DNA of 64,000 bases from contig DAOUEM010000495.1 in NCBI GenBank assembly GCA_034430555.1, positions 14,482-78,481 on the forward strand. Direction: 5' to 3'. A model generated the notes under the pieces. The model searched no databases. It worked only from the letters and a program-made list of their open reading frames with translations, and was not told where the DNA came from. A program made the position numbers and the translations under genes. Shown here piece after piece: positions 8,765-17,548 of this stretch (the stretch's first letter is position 1; every line of letters starts with the position of its first letter). The stretch comes from DAOTXK01 sp034430555. GTDB lineage: Bacteria; Chloroflexota; Anaerolineae; Aggregatilineales; Ch27.

Positions 8765-10429
8765 ATGCTTGTTCGCCGCTTCGCCGCCTACCGGTCCCAC
8801 CTGGTAGCGGACCTGCTGGCCGGCGCGACGGGGGCCATCGCCGGCACACCCCAGGCGATGGCCTTCGCCATCATCGCCGGGATCAGCCCGGTGTACGGCC
8901 TGTATACCGCCATCGTCTCGACCATCGTCGGGACGCTGGTGCAGAGTTCCACCTTTATGACCATCGGCCCAACCAACGCGCTGGCCCTGGCCGTGGGCAG
9001 CACGCTGGCTCCCTTCGCCGGGGATGGCAGCCAGATCGAGCGGCTGGTCACCCTGACGCTGCTGGTCGGCCTGTTCCAGCTGGTGTTCGGGCTGCTGCGC
9101 CTGGGCGATATCACCCGCTTCGTCTCCAATGCCGTGATGACCGGCTTCATCACCGGGGCGGCCTGCCTGATCATCATGGGCCAGTTGACGCACCTGGTCG
9201 GTTATGAAGGCCCGGGCGGCGGCGGGGCTTTGGGCAGCCTGTGGGACCTGCTCACCCACCTTCCCCAGATCGACCCGGCGACCACCGTCATCGGCGTGAT
9301 GGCGACCGTGATCATTTACCGCCTGCATCACACCCGCTACCGCAGCATCGCCACCATGACGGCCATCATCATTACGGCCCTGCTGGTCGCGATCCTGGGC
9401 TGGGGCCAGGTCAAATTGGTGCGGGAACTGTCGACGATTCCCAACATCCTACCGCCTTTTGTCCTGCCTACGCTGCAATACGCGCCGGACCTGCTGACCT
9501 CGGCGCTGGCCATCGCCCTCCTGGCCCTGGTGCAGAGCGCCGGCATCTCCAAGACGGTGCACGAGCCGGACGGCAGCACGTCCAATATCTCACGCGATTT
9601 CGTCGGGCAGGGCGCGGCCAACCTGGCCGGGGCTTTCTTCCAGAACATGCCCTCCGGCGGGTCGCTGTCGCGGACGGCCGTCAATGTGGCGGCGGGGGCG
9701 CGGACTCGCCTGGCGAACATCTACGCCGGCCTGATGGTAGCCGCGATCTTGCTGTTGTTAGGCTCGTTGACCGAGCGCATCCCCCTGGCGGCGCTGGCCG
9801 GTCACCTGCTGGTGGCCGCCTCCAGCCTGATCAAGCTGGACGAAATTCGCATGGTGTGGCGGGTCAGCCGGACGGCGCGGGCAGTGATGCTGGCGACCTT
9901 CGGCGCGACCATGGTGCTGCCGCTGGAATACAGCATTTACATCGGCGTCGGGTTGTCCCTGCTGATGTACGCCTATACCTCGTCCAACCGGCTGACGGTG
10001 GTGCAGCTCGTGCCGACCGACGACCACCACTTCCGCGAAGCGCCCGTCCCCAAGACGCTGGCCGGCGGCCAGCCGACCGTGATCGGCGTGTACGGCAACC
10101 TGTACTTCGCCGCGGTGGAAACGCTGGCCCACGCCCTGCCCGATCCGGGTGAGGCGGAGCGTCCGGTGGTCGTGCTGCGGCTGCGCGGCAACGAATACCT
10201 GGGCAGCACGGGCATCCACCTGCTGGAGCGGTACGCCACCCAACTGCGGGCAGCGGGGGGCCGCCTGATGCTGGCGGGCATCAGCCCGGCGGTGGCGGAT
10301 CAGCTAGAGCGCACCGGCACGCTCGACTGGCTGGGCAGGGAGAACGTCTTCACCGCTGGCGAGACGCTGTTCCGCGCCACCGAGGACGCCCTGCAGCAGG
10401 CGCAGGAATGGCTGGCCGCGGCCCGCTAA
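8765..10429 (+). CDS. SulP family inorganic anion transporter with STAS domain
   Basis: This 554-residue membrane protein belongs to the SulP/SLC26 family of anion transporters (sulfate, bicarbonate or other anions). The N-terminal LLAGATGAIAGTPQAMAFAIIAGISPVYGLY is the hallmark of the first membrane segments, followed by about ten further hydrophobic stretches up to residue 415. Residues from about 430 form a cytoplasmic STAS domain with VVVLRLRGNEYLGSTGIHLLERY. The start ATG has only a weak ribosome binding site. It precedes the quinol-oxidising complex by 154 bases on the same strand, with no obvious functional link. Substrate cannot be told from sequence; sulfate or bicarbonate uptake is the default guess. 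Confidence 0.9.
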   Translation: MLVRRFAAYRSHLVADLLAGATGAIAGTPQAMAFAIIAGISPVYGLYTAIVSTIVGTLVQSSTFMTIGPTNALALAVGSTLAPFAGDGSQIERLVTLTLLVGLFQLVFGLLRLGDITRFVSNAVMTGFITGAACLIIMGQLTHLVGYEGPGGGGALGSLWDLLTHLPQIDPATTVIGVMATVIIYRLHHTRYRSIATMTAIIITALLVAILGWGQVKLVRELSTIPNILPPFVLPTLQYAPDLLTSALAIALLALVQSAGISKTVHEPDGSTSNISRDFVGQGAANLAGAFFQNMPSGGSLSRTAVNVAAGARTRLANIYAGLMVAAILLLLGSLTERIPLAALAGHLLVAASSLIKLDEIRMVWRVSRTARAVMLATFGATMVLPLEYSIYIGVGLSLLMYAYTSSNRLTVVQLVPTDDHHFREAPVPKTLAGGQPTVIGVYGNLYFAAVETLAHALPDPGEAERPVVVLRLRGNEYLGSTGIHLLERYATQLRAAGGRLMLAGISPAVADQLERTGTLDWLGRENVFTAGETLFRATEDALQQAQEWLAAAR

Positions 10430-10583
10430 TGGATGCTGGCCGAATGGCCCCATCCACGCCATCACATTACAATCCGCCCCCGGTTTACCTGCCCATCGCG
10501 TAGCACGCGCCGCGTGGCGCACCGGAGCGGTTTCTGGTAGTTTCATGCCTGTTTGAGCCATTGTCTAAGGATACAGCCGTCTG

Positions 10584-11984
10584 ATGGAACCGGAATACCA
10601 CCAGCCTACCCCCAGCCGACCGTCCGCCCTCAGCCGGGTGTGGCGCTCGATCCGGCGAGAGCCGCTCTGGCCGGGCGATGACCGGGGCCGGATGCGCCTC
10701 GCCATGAACGACCTGATTCTGCACCTGCACCCGCCGCGAGTCTCGCGCCGCGCCATCCGCCTGACCTATACCTTCGGCCTGGGCGGGATCGCCCTGCTGC
10801 TGCTGACGGTGCAGGTGGCGACCGGCGTGCTGCTGATGTTCGCCTACACGCCCTCGCCGGAAGGCGCGTATAACAGCCTGGTGGCCCTGCAAACCGAGGT
10901 TTATTTCGGCCAGTTGATCCGCAACCTGCATCACTGGAGCGCCAACCTGCTGCTGATCGTGGTCTTTTTGCACCTGCTGCGCGTCTTTTACACGGCGGCC
11001 TTCCGGCGCCCGCGCGAGTTCAACTGGCAGTTGGGCCTGGCCCTGCTGGGGCTGGCGGCCCTGGCGAACTTCACCGGCTACCTGCTGCCCTGGGACCAGC
11101 TCTCCTACTGGGCGGTGACGGTTGGGGCGAGCCTGCTGGGCTACATTCCGCTGATCGGGGCGCCGATCAAAGACCTGCTGCTGGGCGGACCCTCGGTCAA
11201 CGCCACCACGCTCAGCAACTTTTACGCGCTGCACGTCATGCTGATCCCGCTGGGTTTTCTCGTGCTCACCGTCTACCACATCTGGCGCACGCGTAAGGAC
11301 AAGTTCAGCGTGCCGCGCCGCCTGGGCGAAGACTCGCCGCCCAAGCCCCTGGAAATGGTGACCACCATCCCCCACCTGGTAAGCCGCGAGGTGATCGTGG
11401 CGCTGGTGGTGCTGGCCGTCCTGCTGACCTGGGCGACCTTCATCGACGCGCCGCTGCTGGACGCCGCCGATCCCAACCATCCCCCCAACCCCACCCGCGC
11501 TGCCTGGTATTTCCTGGGCATCCAGGAGCTGCTGCTGCACTTCCACCCGACGTTTGGGGCCTTCGTCATCCCGGCGCTGACCATCGGCGCCTTGATCGCG
11601 CTGCCCTACCTGCCCGACGAGCACGATACGACCGGCATCTGGTTCCGCTCCAGGCGGGGACGAGTTTTAGCACTGATCAGCCTGCTGCTGGGCATCGGGG
11701 CGACGGCGGCGCTGGTCCTGCTGGACGACAACGGCTTCGCCCTGTCAAGTCTGCTGGCCTTCCTGCCGGCCTGGATCGGCAACGGCCTGGTCCCGCTGGG
11801 GTTCGCCATGCTGGCGGCTTATGGCTATACGCGCCTGCTGGGCTGGATCGGCGCCAATCCCGGCGAAGTCCGGCTGGCGCTGTTCACGCTGCTGCTGGCG
11901 GTCTTCATCACGCTGACGGTGATCGGCGTCTTCTTCCGGGGGGCGGATATGGCCCTACGGTTACCGTGGGAGGCGGGCTTATGA
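10584..11984 (+). CDS. Cytochrome b subunit of a b6/bc-type quinol oxidase complex
   Basis: This 466-residue integral membrane protein carries two b hemes and the quinol sites of a cytochrome bc/b6f-like complex. Heme ligands are His116 and His130 in HHWSANLLLIVVFLH and His217 and His232 in HVMLIPLGFLVLTVYH. The spacings of 14 and 15 match cytochrome b6 rather than mitochondrial cytochrome b. The protein also contains the subunit IV-like C-terminal half, so it is a fused form. The quinol-site motif reads RAAWYFLGIQELL where PEWY is usual. About 75 basic residues precede the first membrane helix. It overlaps the Rieske gene by ATGA. It likely passes electrons from menaquinol to the Rieske and tetraheme subunits. 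Confidence 0.9.
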   Translation: MEPEYHQPTPSRPSALSRVWRSIRREPLWPGDDRGRMRLAMNDLILHLHPPRVSRRAIRLTYTFGLGGIALLLLTVQVATGVLLMFAYTPSPEGAYNSLVALQTEVYFGQLIRNLHHWSANLLLIVVFLHLLRVFYTAAFRRPREFNWQLGLALLGLAALANFTGYLLPWDQLSYWAVTVGASLLGYIPLIGAPIKDLLLGGPSVNATTLSNFYALHVMLIPLGFLVLTVYHIWRTRKDKFSVPRRLGEDSPPKPLEMVTTIPHLVSREVIVALVVLAVLLTWATFIDAPLLDAADPNHPPNPTRAAWYFLGIQELLLHFHPTFGAFVIPALTIGALIALPYLPDEHDTTGIWFRSRRGRVLALISLLLGIGATAALVLLDDNGFALSSLLAFLPAWIGNGLVPLGFAMLAAYGYTRLLGWIGANPGEVRLALFTLLLAVFITLTVIGVFFRGADMALRLPWEAGL

Positions 11985-12514
11985 GCGACTCGCACGCGAC
12001 CCCATCCGACCTGCCCCGCCGCGATTTCCTCAAGCTGGCCTGGGGCACGCTGGCGACGGCCACCGGACTCGGCCTGGGCTACATCGGCCTGCGTTTTCTC
12101 GGCTCGCGGGTGGGCGAGGGTGATTTCGGCGGGCCGGTCACCGCCGGGCGCGTCGACGATTTCCCACCGGGCACGGTGACGCCGGTCAGCAGCGGCCAGT
12201 TTTACCTGGTGCGCGGCGAAGACGGCGGCTTCCTGGCGCTGTATCGCAAGTGCACGCACCTGGACTGCGTGGTGCTGTGGGAGGAAGCCGAGGGCCGCTT
12301 CCAGTGCCCCTGCCACGGCTCGGTCTTCCAGTCGGATGGGGACGTGCTCAACCCGCCCGCGCCGCGCCCGCTGGCCCGCTTCCCCGTCACCTTCGAGGAC
12401 GGCAAGGTGATCGTGGATACCGGCGCGCTGATCGAGCGGGTCGCCGTCGGCCCGGAGGACGTGGTTTTCCCACCGGCACCAACGCCGACAGCGGTGGAGG
12501 AAGAGGCACCGTGA
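11981..12514 (+). CDS. Rieske [2Fe-2S] iron-sulfur protein
   Basis: This 177-residue subunit takes the first electron from quinol. The cluster ligands are Cys91 and His93 in CTHLDC and Cys109 and His112 in CPCHGS, with Cys96 and Cys111 placed for the structural disulfide. RRDFLKLAWGTLATATGLGLG near the N-terminus is a Tat-type signal anchor, as expected for a Rieske protein. The ATG at 11981 overlaps the cytochrome b stop and is preferred over an upstream GTG. The C-terminus is short and rich in Pro, Thr and Glu. The gene overlaps the next start codon (GTGA), so the three subunits are translationally coupled. Confidence 0.92.
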   Translation: MSDSHATPSDLPRRDFLKLAWGTLATATGLGLGYIGLRFLGSRVGEGDFGGPVTAGRVDDFPPGTVTPVSSGQFYLVRGEDGGFLALYRKCTHLDCVVLWEEAEGRFQCPCHGSVFQSDGDVLNPPAPRPLARFPVTFEDGKVIVDTGALIERVAVGPEDVVFPPAPTPTAVEEEAP

Positions 12515-13791
12515 ACCGGATCATGAAGTGGATCGGGCTGCTGGCGACGGCGGTGCTGTTCGTGATGGTCGTGGTCAACATTGTGCGGGAACCGGCCCGC
12601 CAGGCGGGGGCCCTGTCCGACTACCAGGCGGCAGCCGTCGACCGCGGCATGACGACCTACGCCCAGCACTGCGCGCGCTGTCATGGGGCCGGCGGTGAGG
12701 GGTTAGGCGTTTACCGGGCACTGGACCAGGATTTCGTCCGGCAGCAGGACGAGCGGCTGCTGTTCAACACCGTCGAGCGCGGGCGCTACGCCACGGACAT
12801 GGCTCCCTTTGGCATCAACGAGGGCGGGGCGCTCTCCCACGGCCAGATCGACAACCTGGTGCTGCTGCTGCAGCTCGGCGACTGGCCGGCCATCGAGCAG
12901 CGCGTGGCCGACCTGGATTTGATGCCCACCGAGGCCGACATCCTGGCGGCGATGGGGCCGGACCTCACCCTGCCGCTGGCCGAAGTCGGCGACGGCGAAA
13001 CGCTGGCCCTGGCGCAGAGTCTGTTCGCCGAGCACTGCGTGGAATGCCACGGCGAAAACGGCGAGGGCACCGCCGACGCACCCGCCCTCAACGACCCCTA
13101 CGTGCGCAATATGCCCGTCGCGCAGGTTTACGAGATCGTGACCATCGGCGTGCGCAATACGGAGATGGAAGGCTTCGAAGGCACGCTGACGGTGGACGAC
13201 ATCGCGGCGCTGATCTACCTGCTGCAAAACGGCGCGTTCGGCCCGGAGGCGCTGGCCGCCGTCGACCCGGGGCCGGACCTGGCCGCGCTGGCGGAAGGTC
13301 TCGACGGGCAGGTTCTGTTCCAGACGTGGTGCGCCATCTGCCACGGGGTGCGCGGCGAAGGTGGCTCCATCGCGCCGTCGCTCAACGACATCCCGGCGCT
13401 CTCCGCCGACTTCATCACCAGCCGGGTGCGGGGCGGCAAAAACGCCATGCCCCCCTTCCCGGAGGCCGACGTGACCCCCAACCAACTGGCGGCCATCATC
13501 CTCTACGCGCAGGGCAACATTTTCGGATCGGGCCTGCCGGTTTACACGCCGGAAGAGCTGGCCGCCGCCCGCGATACATACATCCTGCACTGTGCGGAAT
13601 GCCACGGCGACTCTGGCGAGGGCACCCCCGCCGACGGGCCGCGCATCGTGACCTCTCCGCCCATGCGCGCCGTGGCGATCATCAATTTCGTGCGGGTTGG
13701 CTCCGTCGATACACCCGCTATCACCGCAGCGGAAGTCTCCGAGGCCGACCTGGCGCTGATCGTGGCTTACCTGCACAGCCTGGCGCGCTGA
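12511..13791 (+). CDS. Membrane-anchored tetraheme cytochrome c
   Basis: This 426-residue protein has one N-terminal membrane anchor (residues about 7-23) followed by four cytochrome c domains in tandem. Heme motifs are CARCH at 54, CVECH at 176, CAICH at 274 and CAECH at 361. Each is followed by a GEG-type loop, and a Met that could serve as sixth ligand can be seen in several domains. The start is the GTG at 12511, which overlaps the Rieske stop; an ATG at 12523 is an alternative. The overlap shows that it is the electron-accepting subunit of the b/Rieske complex and replaces cytochrome c1 or f. Four fused mono-heme domains suggest an electron wire towards a terminal oxidase or periplasmic carriers. 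Confidence 0.88.
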   Translation: MNRIMKWIGLLATAVLFVMVVVNIVREPARQAGALSDYQAAAVDRGMTTYAQHCARCHGAGGEGLGVYRALDQDFVRQQDERLLFNTVERGRYATDMAPFGINEGGALSHGQIDNLVLLLQLGDWPAIEQRVADLDLMPTEADILAAMGPDLTLPLAEVGDGETLALAQSLFAEHCVECHGENGEGTADAPALNDPYVRNMPVAQVYEIVTIGVRNTEMEGFEGTLTVDDIAALIYLLQNGAFGPEALAAVDPGPDLAALAEGLDGQVLFQTWCAICHGVRGEGGSIAPSLNDIPALSADFITSRVRGGKNAMPPFPEADVTPNQLAAIILYAQGNIFGSGLPVYTPEELAAARDTYILHCAECHGDSGEGTPADGPRIVTSPPMRAVAIINFVRVGSVDTPAITAAEVSEADLALIVAYLHSLAR

Positions 13792-13983
13792 CCGTCCTCC
13801 CGGATGGCAGAATCGAGCGGGTGGGCTATCATCGGCAGGCTGGGCGACGGTATACCGCAGACATCCCGTAACCTTTCGCCCAAAAATCCGTTGTTACCAG
13901 CAGATGTGCCTGCCAGGTTGCAGCCAACACGGCGGGCCTCATTTTAGTTGCGGTACCACCGCCAGAACCTGGAGTTTTGTTTG

Positions 13984-15768
13984 ATGACCACCTATGCCGA
14001 CCGCCCCTGGACCCAACATTACGATGATGGCGTGCCCGCCACGCTGGCACCCTACCCGGAAAACACCCTGCACGACCTGCTGCGCCAGACGGCCGCCCGG
14101 CTGCCCGATCACCCGGCATTGGTCACCAAGACGCGGCTGCCGCTGCTCGGCTACCGGCAGCACACCCTCACCTACAGGGAGCTAGACGCCCTCTCCGACG
14201 CGCTGGCCGCCGCACTGATCGACCTCGGCCTGGAAAAGGGCGAACGCGTGGTGATCGTCATGCCCAATATCACGGCCTTCGTGATCGCCTACTACGGCAC
14301 GCTGAAGGCGGGCGGCGTGGTGGCCGCCACCAACCCGACCTATCCCGCCGAGCGTTTGCGCTACCAGATCGACGACTGTGACGCCCGCTTCGTGATCGCG
14401 ATGAGCATGTTTTACGACACGATCAAGTCGATCCAGGCAGAGACGAAAGTGGAGCACGTCGTCGTCGCCAACCTGAAAGACCACCTGCACCCGCTGGCGC
14501 GCCTGCTCTTTAACCTGGCGATGGAGAAAAAGGACGGCCACTACGTCGCGGCGCTGGGGGAGGGTGATTTCTGGCTGGAGGATTTGCTGGCGCGTCACGC
14601 CGGGCAGCGGCCCGACCGGGCCATCACGCCCGATGACCTGGCCCTGATCCAGTACACGGGCGGCACGACCGGTATCAGCAAAGGCGCGCTGTCCACGCAC
14701 CGGGCGCTGGCCGCCAGCACCCGCCAGGTGGACGTGTGGACCTCCGTCAAGCTGCCGGGGGTGCCGGAAAAACCGCGCCACGAGATGGTCGTGCTGGCCG
14801 CGCTGCCGATGTTCCATGTGTACGGGCTGGTGGTGCTGCTCAGCCTGGCGGTGTCCTCCGGCATGAGCATCGTGCTGGTGCCTAACCCGCGCGACGTCGA
14901 CGGCCTGGTGGACCTGCTCGACCACTGCCGCCCGGACATCTTCCTGGGCGTGCCAGCGTTGTACAGCGCCATTCTGGATCACCCCGCCATCAAGTCCGGC
15001 CAGGTGCGGCTCGATTCGATCCAGATTTCGCAGAGCGGCGCCTCGCCGATGCACCCCGCGCTCAAAGAAGCCTTTGAGGCCGCCGGGGGGCGCTGCCTGT
15101 TCGAAGGCTACGGCATGAGCGAGATTCCCTGCGGCAATCACTCCAACCCGCTGGTGGGGGAGAACAAGCCCTATTCCGTGGGGCTGCCGCTGCCGGACGT
15201 GGACTGCCGCATCGTCTCCGTGGAAGACGGCACGACCGAAATGCCGGTCGGCGAGGTGGGTGAGATCATCATCCACGCCCCGCACATGATGAGCGGCTAC
15301 CACAAGATGCCAACCGAAACCGCCAACGTGCTGCGCGAATACGAAGGCCGCCAGTGGGTGTATACCGGCGACGTCGGCTATATGGATACCGACGGCTACT
15401 TCTTCATCGTGGATCGCAAGAAGGACATGGCGCTGATCGGCGGCTTTAACGTCTTCCCCAACATGGTGGAACAGGTGCTGATCAAACACCCGGCGGTGCA
15501 GGATGTTGGCGTGGCCTCGATCCCCCATCCCAAGCGGATCGGGCAGGAAGCGCTCAAGGCCTGGATCGTGCTCAATGAGGGCCAGACCGTCAGCGAGGAG
15601 GATTTGATCGCCTTCTGCGAGCCGCACCTGGCCGGCTACGAGATTCCGCGCCGCTACGCCTTCGTGGCGGAACTGCCGCGCTCCACGGTGGGCAAGGTAC
15701 TGCGCCGCGAGCTGGTCCAGCTGGAGGTGGAAGGGGTCAGCGGGGCAGAATCGGCGTCCGCCGGTTAG
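13984..15768 (+). CDS. Long-chain acyl-CoA synthetase (AMP-dependent ligase)
   Basis: This 594-residue enzyme activates a carboxylic acid, probably a fatty acid, to its CoA thioester via an acyl-adenylate. The P-loop-like motif is YTGGTTGISKGA, the adenylate motif is EGYGMSE, and YTGDVGYMDTDGYFFIVDRKKDM with the late PRSTVGKVLRREL lysine completes the family signature. The ATG at 13984 fits the alignable start TTYADRPW; an in-frame ATG 36 bases upstream adds a non-homologous leader. It is a lone transcription unit facing larB convergently, with only 3 bases between stop codons. Chain length preference is unknown; a role in beta-oxidation or membrane lipid recycling is likely. Confidence 0.9.
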   Translation: MTTYADRPWTQHYDDGVPATLAPYPENTLHDLLRQTAARLPDHPALVTKTRLPLLGYRQHTLTYRELDALSDALAAALIDLGLEKGERVVIVMPNITAFVIAYYGTLKAGGVVAATNPTYPAERLRYQIDDCDARFVIAMSMFYDTIKSIQAETKVEHVVVANLKDHLHPLARLLFNLAMEKKDGHYVAALGEGDFWLEDLLARHAGQRPDRAITPDDLALIQYTGGTTGISKGALSTHRALAASTRQVDVWTSVKLPGVPEKPRHEMVVLAALPMFHVYGLVVLLSLAVSSGMSIVLVPNPRDVDGLVDLLDHCRPDIFLGVPALYSAILDHPAIKSGQVRLDSIQISQSGASPMHPALKEAFEAAGGRCLFEGYGMSEIPCGNHSNPLVGENKPYSVGLPLPDVDCRIVSVEDGTTEMPVGEVGEIIIHAPHMMSGYHKMPTETANVLREYEGRQWVYTGDVGYMDTDGYFFIVDRKKDMALIGGFNVFPNMVEQVLIKHPAVQDVGVASIPHPKRIGQEALKAWIVLNEGQTVSEEDLIAFCEPHLAGYEIPRRYAFVAELPRSTVGKVLRRELVQLEVEGVSGAESASAG

Positions 15769-15771
15769 CCG

Positions 15772-16503
15772 TCAACCCCCGCTGTTGGGCGCTGGATCGG
15801 GGCGGCCCTCCCGGATTTTACGCAGCAGGCGGTGGGCAGCGGCGGCAGCGCCCAGGCCGTTGTCGAAGTTGACCACGGTCACGCCGGGCGCGCAGCTGTT
15901 GAGCATACCCAGCAGCGCGGCCAATCCCTGGAAGCTGGCCCCGTAACCGACGCTGGTCGGCACGGCGATGATGGGGGGATCGACCAGACCGCCAACCAGG
16001 GTGGGCAGCGCGCCTTCCATGCCGGCCACCACGATCAGCACGTCGGCTTCGGCCAGGGTATCCACGTGGGCCAGCAGGCGATGCACGCCCGCCACGCCGA
16101 CGTCATAGAGCCGCTCGACCCGGTCTCCCAGGAAGTCCAGCACGCCGCAGGCTTCCTCGGCGACCGGCAGGTCGGAGGTGCCGGCGGCCACCACTTTCGC
16201 CAGGCCAATCACCTGGTCGGACAGGCGGCCCACCGTCAGCAGGCGGGCGGTCGAATCGTAGGCGGCGGACGCGATCTCGGCCTGGACGGCGGCAGCGTGA
16301 TCGGGCGTGGCCCGACTGGCAAGCGCACATCCCTGCCGGGCGACCATATGCGTCATGATGGCCGCCACTTGCTCCGGCGTTTTACCCTCGGCATAAACGA
16401 ATTCCGGCAACCCCTGCCGCCGCAGCCGGTCATGGTCCAGCCGTGCGAACTCGCCGATCACTTCCACCCCCGCACCCTCTGGCGCTCGCTTTGAATCAGT
16501 CAT
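15772..16503 (-). CDS. larB: LarB, nickel-pincer cofactor biosynthesis carboxylase
   Basis: This 243-residue protein matches LarB, which carboxylates and hydrolyses nicotinic acid adenine dinucleotide to the bis-carboxylated pyridinium mononucleotide precursor of the nickel-pincer nucleotide. The N-terminal LDHDRLRRQGLPEFVYAEGKTPEQVAAIM is typical, and the C-terminal PurE-like core shows AGTSDLPVAEEA, GMEGALPTLVGGLVDPPIIAVPTSVGYGAS and NGLGAAAAAHRLL. The larE reading frame upstream overlaps its start by 8 bases, so both are one transcript. The pathway ends in LarC, whose gene lies at 54400-55629. The user enzyme LarA, a lactate racemase or relative, is not in the window. Confidence 0.88.
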   Translation of the reverse strand: MTDSKRAPEGAGVEVIGEFARLDHDRLRRQGLPEFVYAEGKTPEQVAAIMTHMVARQGCALASRATPDHAAAVQAEIASAAYDSTARLLTVGRLSDQVIGLAKVVAAGTSDLPVAEEACGVLDFLGDRVERLYDVGVAGVHRLLAHVDTLAEADVLIVVAGMEGALPTLVGGLVDPPIIAVPTSVGYGASFQGLAALLGMLNSCAPGVTVVNFDNGLGAAAAAHRLLRKIREGRPDPAPNSGG

Positions 16504-17353
16504 GGCGCGTCAGGACCTCGTTGCCGCTGCCGCTGCGGAAGCCCTGTAAATCCAGCGTCACGTAGACGTACCCGGCGGCCTTGAGGTCGGCCACGATCTG
16601 ATCGCGCCGGGCGACCACGGCGGGGATGTCCTCGGCGGTCACTTCGATGCGGGCGATGTTGTCGTGGTGGCGGACGCGCAGCTGCCCCAATCCGAGGGCG
16701 CGCAGGGCGTCCTCCGCCCGGTCGATCTGGGCCAGCACCGCCGGCGTGATGGTCTCGCCGTAAGCCACCCGGCTGGAGAGACAGGCCATGGCCGGCTTGT
16801 TCCAGTTGCTGAGGCCCAGGTGACGGGCCAGCCCCCGGATATCGGCCTTGGTGAAGCCGGCTTCGTGCAGGGGACTGCGCACACCGCGCTCGCGCCCGGC
16901 CTGCCGCCCCGGACGGTGATCGCCCACGTCGTCGGCATTAAAGCCGTCCAGAATGGCGGCGTAATTTCCCTCCGCGGCCAGCGGAAACAGCTCCTCGTAC
17001 AGGTGCTCTTTGCAGAAGTAACAGCGGTCCGCCGGGTTGGCGGCGTAGCGCGGATCGTGCACCTCGTCGGTGTGAACCAGCCGGTAAGGCGCGCCGATGG
17101 CCTCCAGCAGGGCGATGGCCTCCGGCTGCTCGGCGGCGCTGTAGCTCTCGCTGATGGCCATCACCGCCAGCATGTCTGCGCCCAGCACGTCGGAGGCGAC
17201 CCGGGCCACCAGGGCGCTGTCCACCCCGCCGGAATAAGCCACGATCACGCGGCCCATGTCCCGCAGCAGGCTTTGCAGCCGCGCGTATTTAGCCGCCAGC
17301 GCCGGGGATAACACCTCGGCGGAAACGTCGATGTTTTCCAGTGAAATTACCAC
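16496..17353 (-). CDS. larE: LarE, ATP-dependent sulfur transferase for the nickel-pincer cofactor
   Basis: This 285-residue protein matches LarE, a PP-loop ATPase that installs sulfur on the pyridinium dicarboxylate precursor. The pyrophosphate loop is AYSGGVDSALVA near residue 40. RCYFCKEHLY and the single Cys in MACLSSRVAYGE are typical; the latter is the probable sacrificial cysteine position. LGLSNWNKPAMAC is a family signature. The gene is first in a two-gene operon with larB. A promoter (TTGAGC, 17 bases, TATAAT) and a perfect 24-bp palindrome lie just upstream, which points to regulated expression. The cofactor serves nickel-dependent racemases and epimerases of hydroxy acids, which fits the lactate predicted from the deoxysugar operon. 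Confidence 0.9.
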   Translation of the reverse strand: MVISLENIDVSAEVLSPALAAKYARLQSLLRDMGRVIVAYSGGVDSALVARVASDVLGADMLAVMAISESYSAAEQPEAIALLEAIGAPYRLVHTDEVHDPRYAANPADRCYFCKEHLYEELFPLAAEGNYAAILDGFNADDVGDHRPGRQAGRERGVRSPLHEAGFTKADIRGLARHLGLSNWNKPAMACLSSRVAYGETITPAVLAQIDRAEDALRALGLGQLRVRHHDNIARIEVTAEDIPAVVARRDQIVADLKAAGYVYVTLDLQGFRSGSGNEVLTRHD

Positions 17354-17394
17354 GCGGACTTCTCCCAGTAATCAGGCGTCGATGTAGGTCGTTG

Positions 17395-17418
17395 CCTATC
17401 GGCCCATGGGCCGATAGG
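17395..17418. promoter_or_regulatory. Perfect 24-bp palindrome at the predicted larEB start point
   Basis: The sequence CCTATCGGCCCA is followed directly by its exact reverse complement, giving a 24-bp dyad without a central spacer. It lies 42 bases before the larE start codon and begins at the transcription start predicted from the adjacent promoter. A repressor operator is the simplest reading; a 5'-end RNA hairpin is the alternative. Confidence 0.7.
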
Positions 17419-17424
17419 TTGGGG

Positions 17425-17453
17425 ATTATAGCCGCTTTTGGGGTGATGCTCAA
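17425..17453 (-). promoter_or_regulatory. Promoter for larE-larB
   Basis: On the minus strand TTGAGC (17448-17453) and a consensus TATAAT (17425-17430) are separated by 17 bases. This is the best sigma70-like promoter seen in the window. Transcription would start at about 17418, at the edge of the 24-bp palindrome. Confidence 0.65.
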
Positions 17454-17548
17454 AAGCAGGGCCGATCCGGCAGTGGCAGGGGAAACCCGGATCGGGCAGG
17501 GGCGTATGCGGGCGACGATACACCCCTGCGGTTGAGGCGCGAGGCGTG

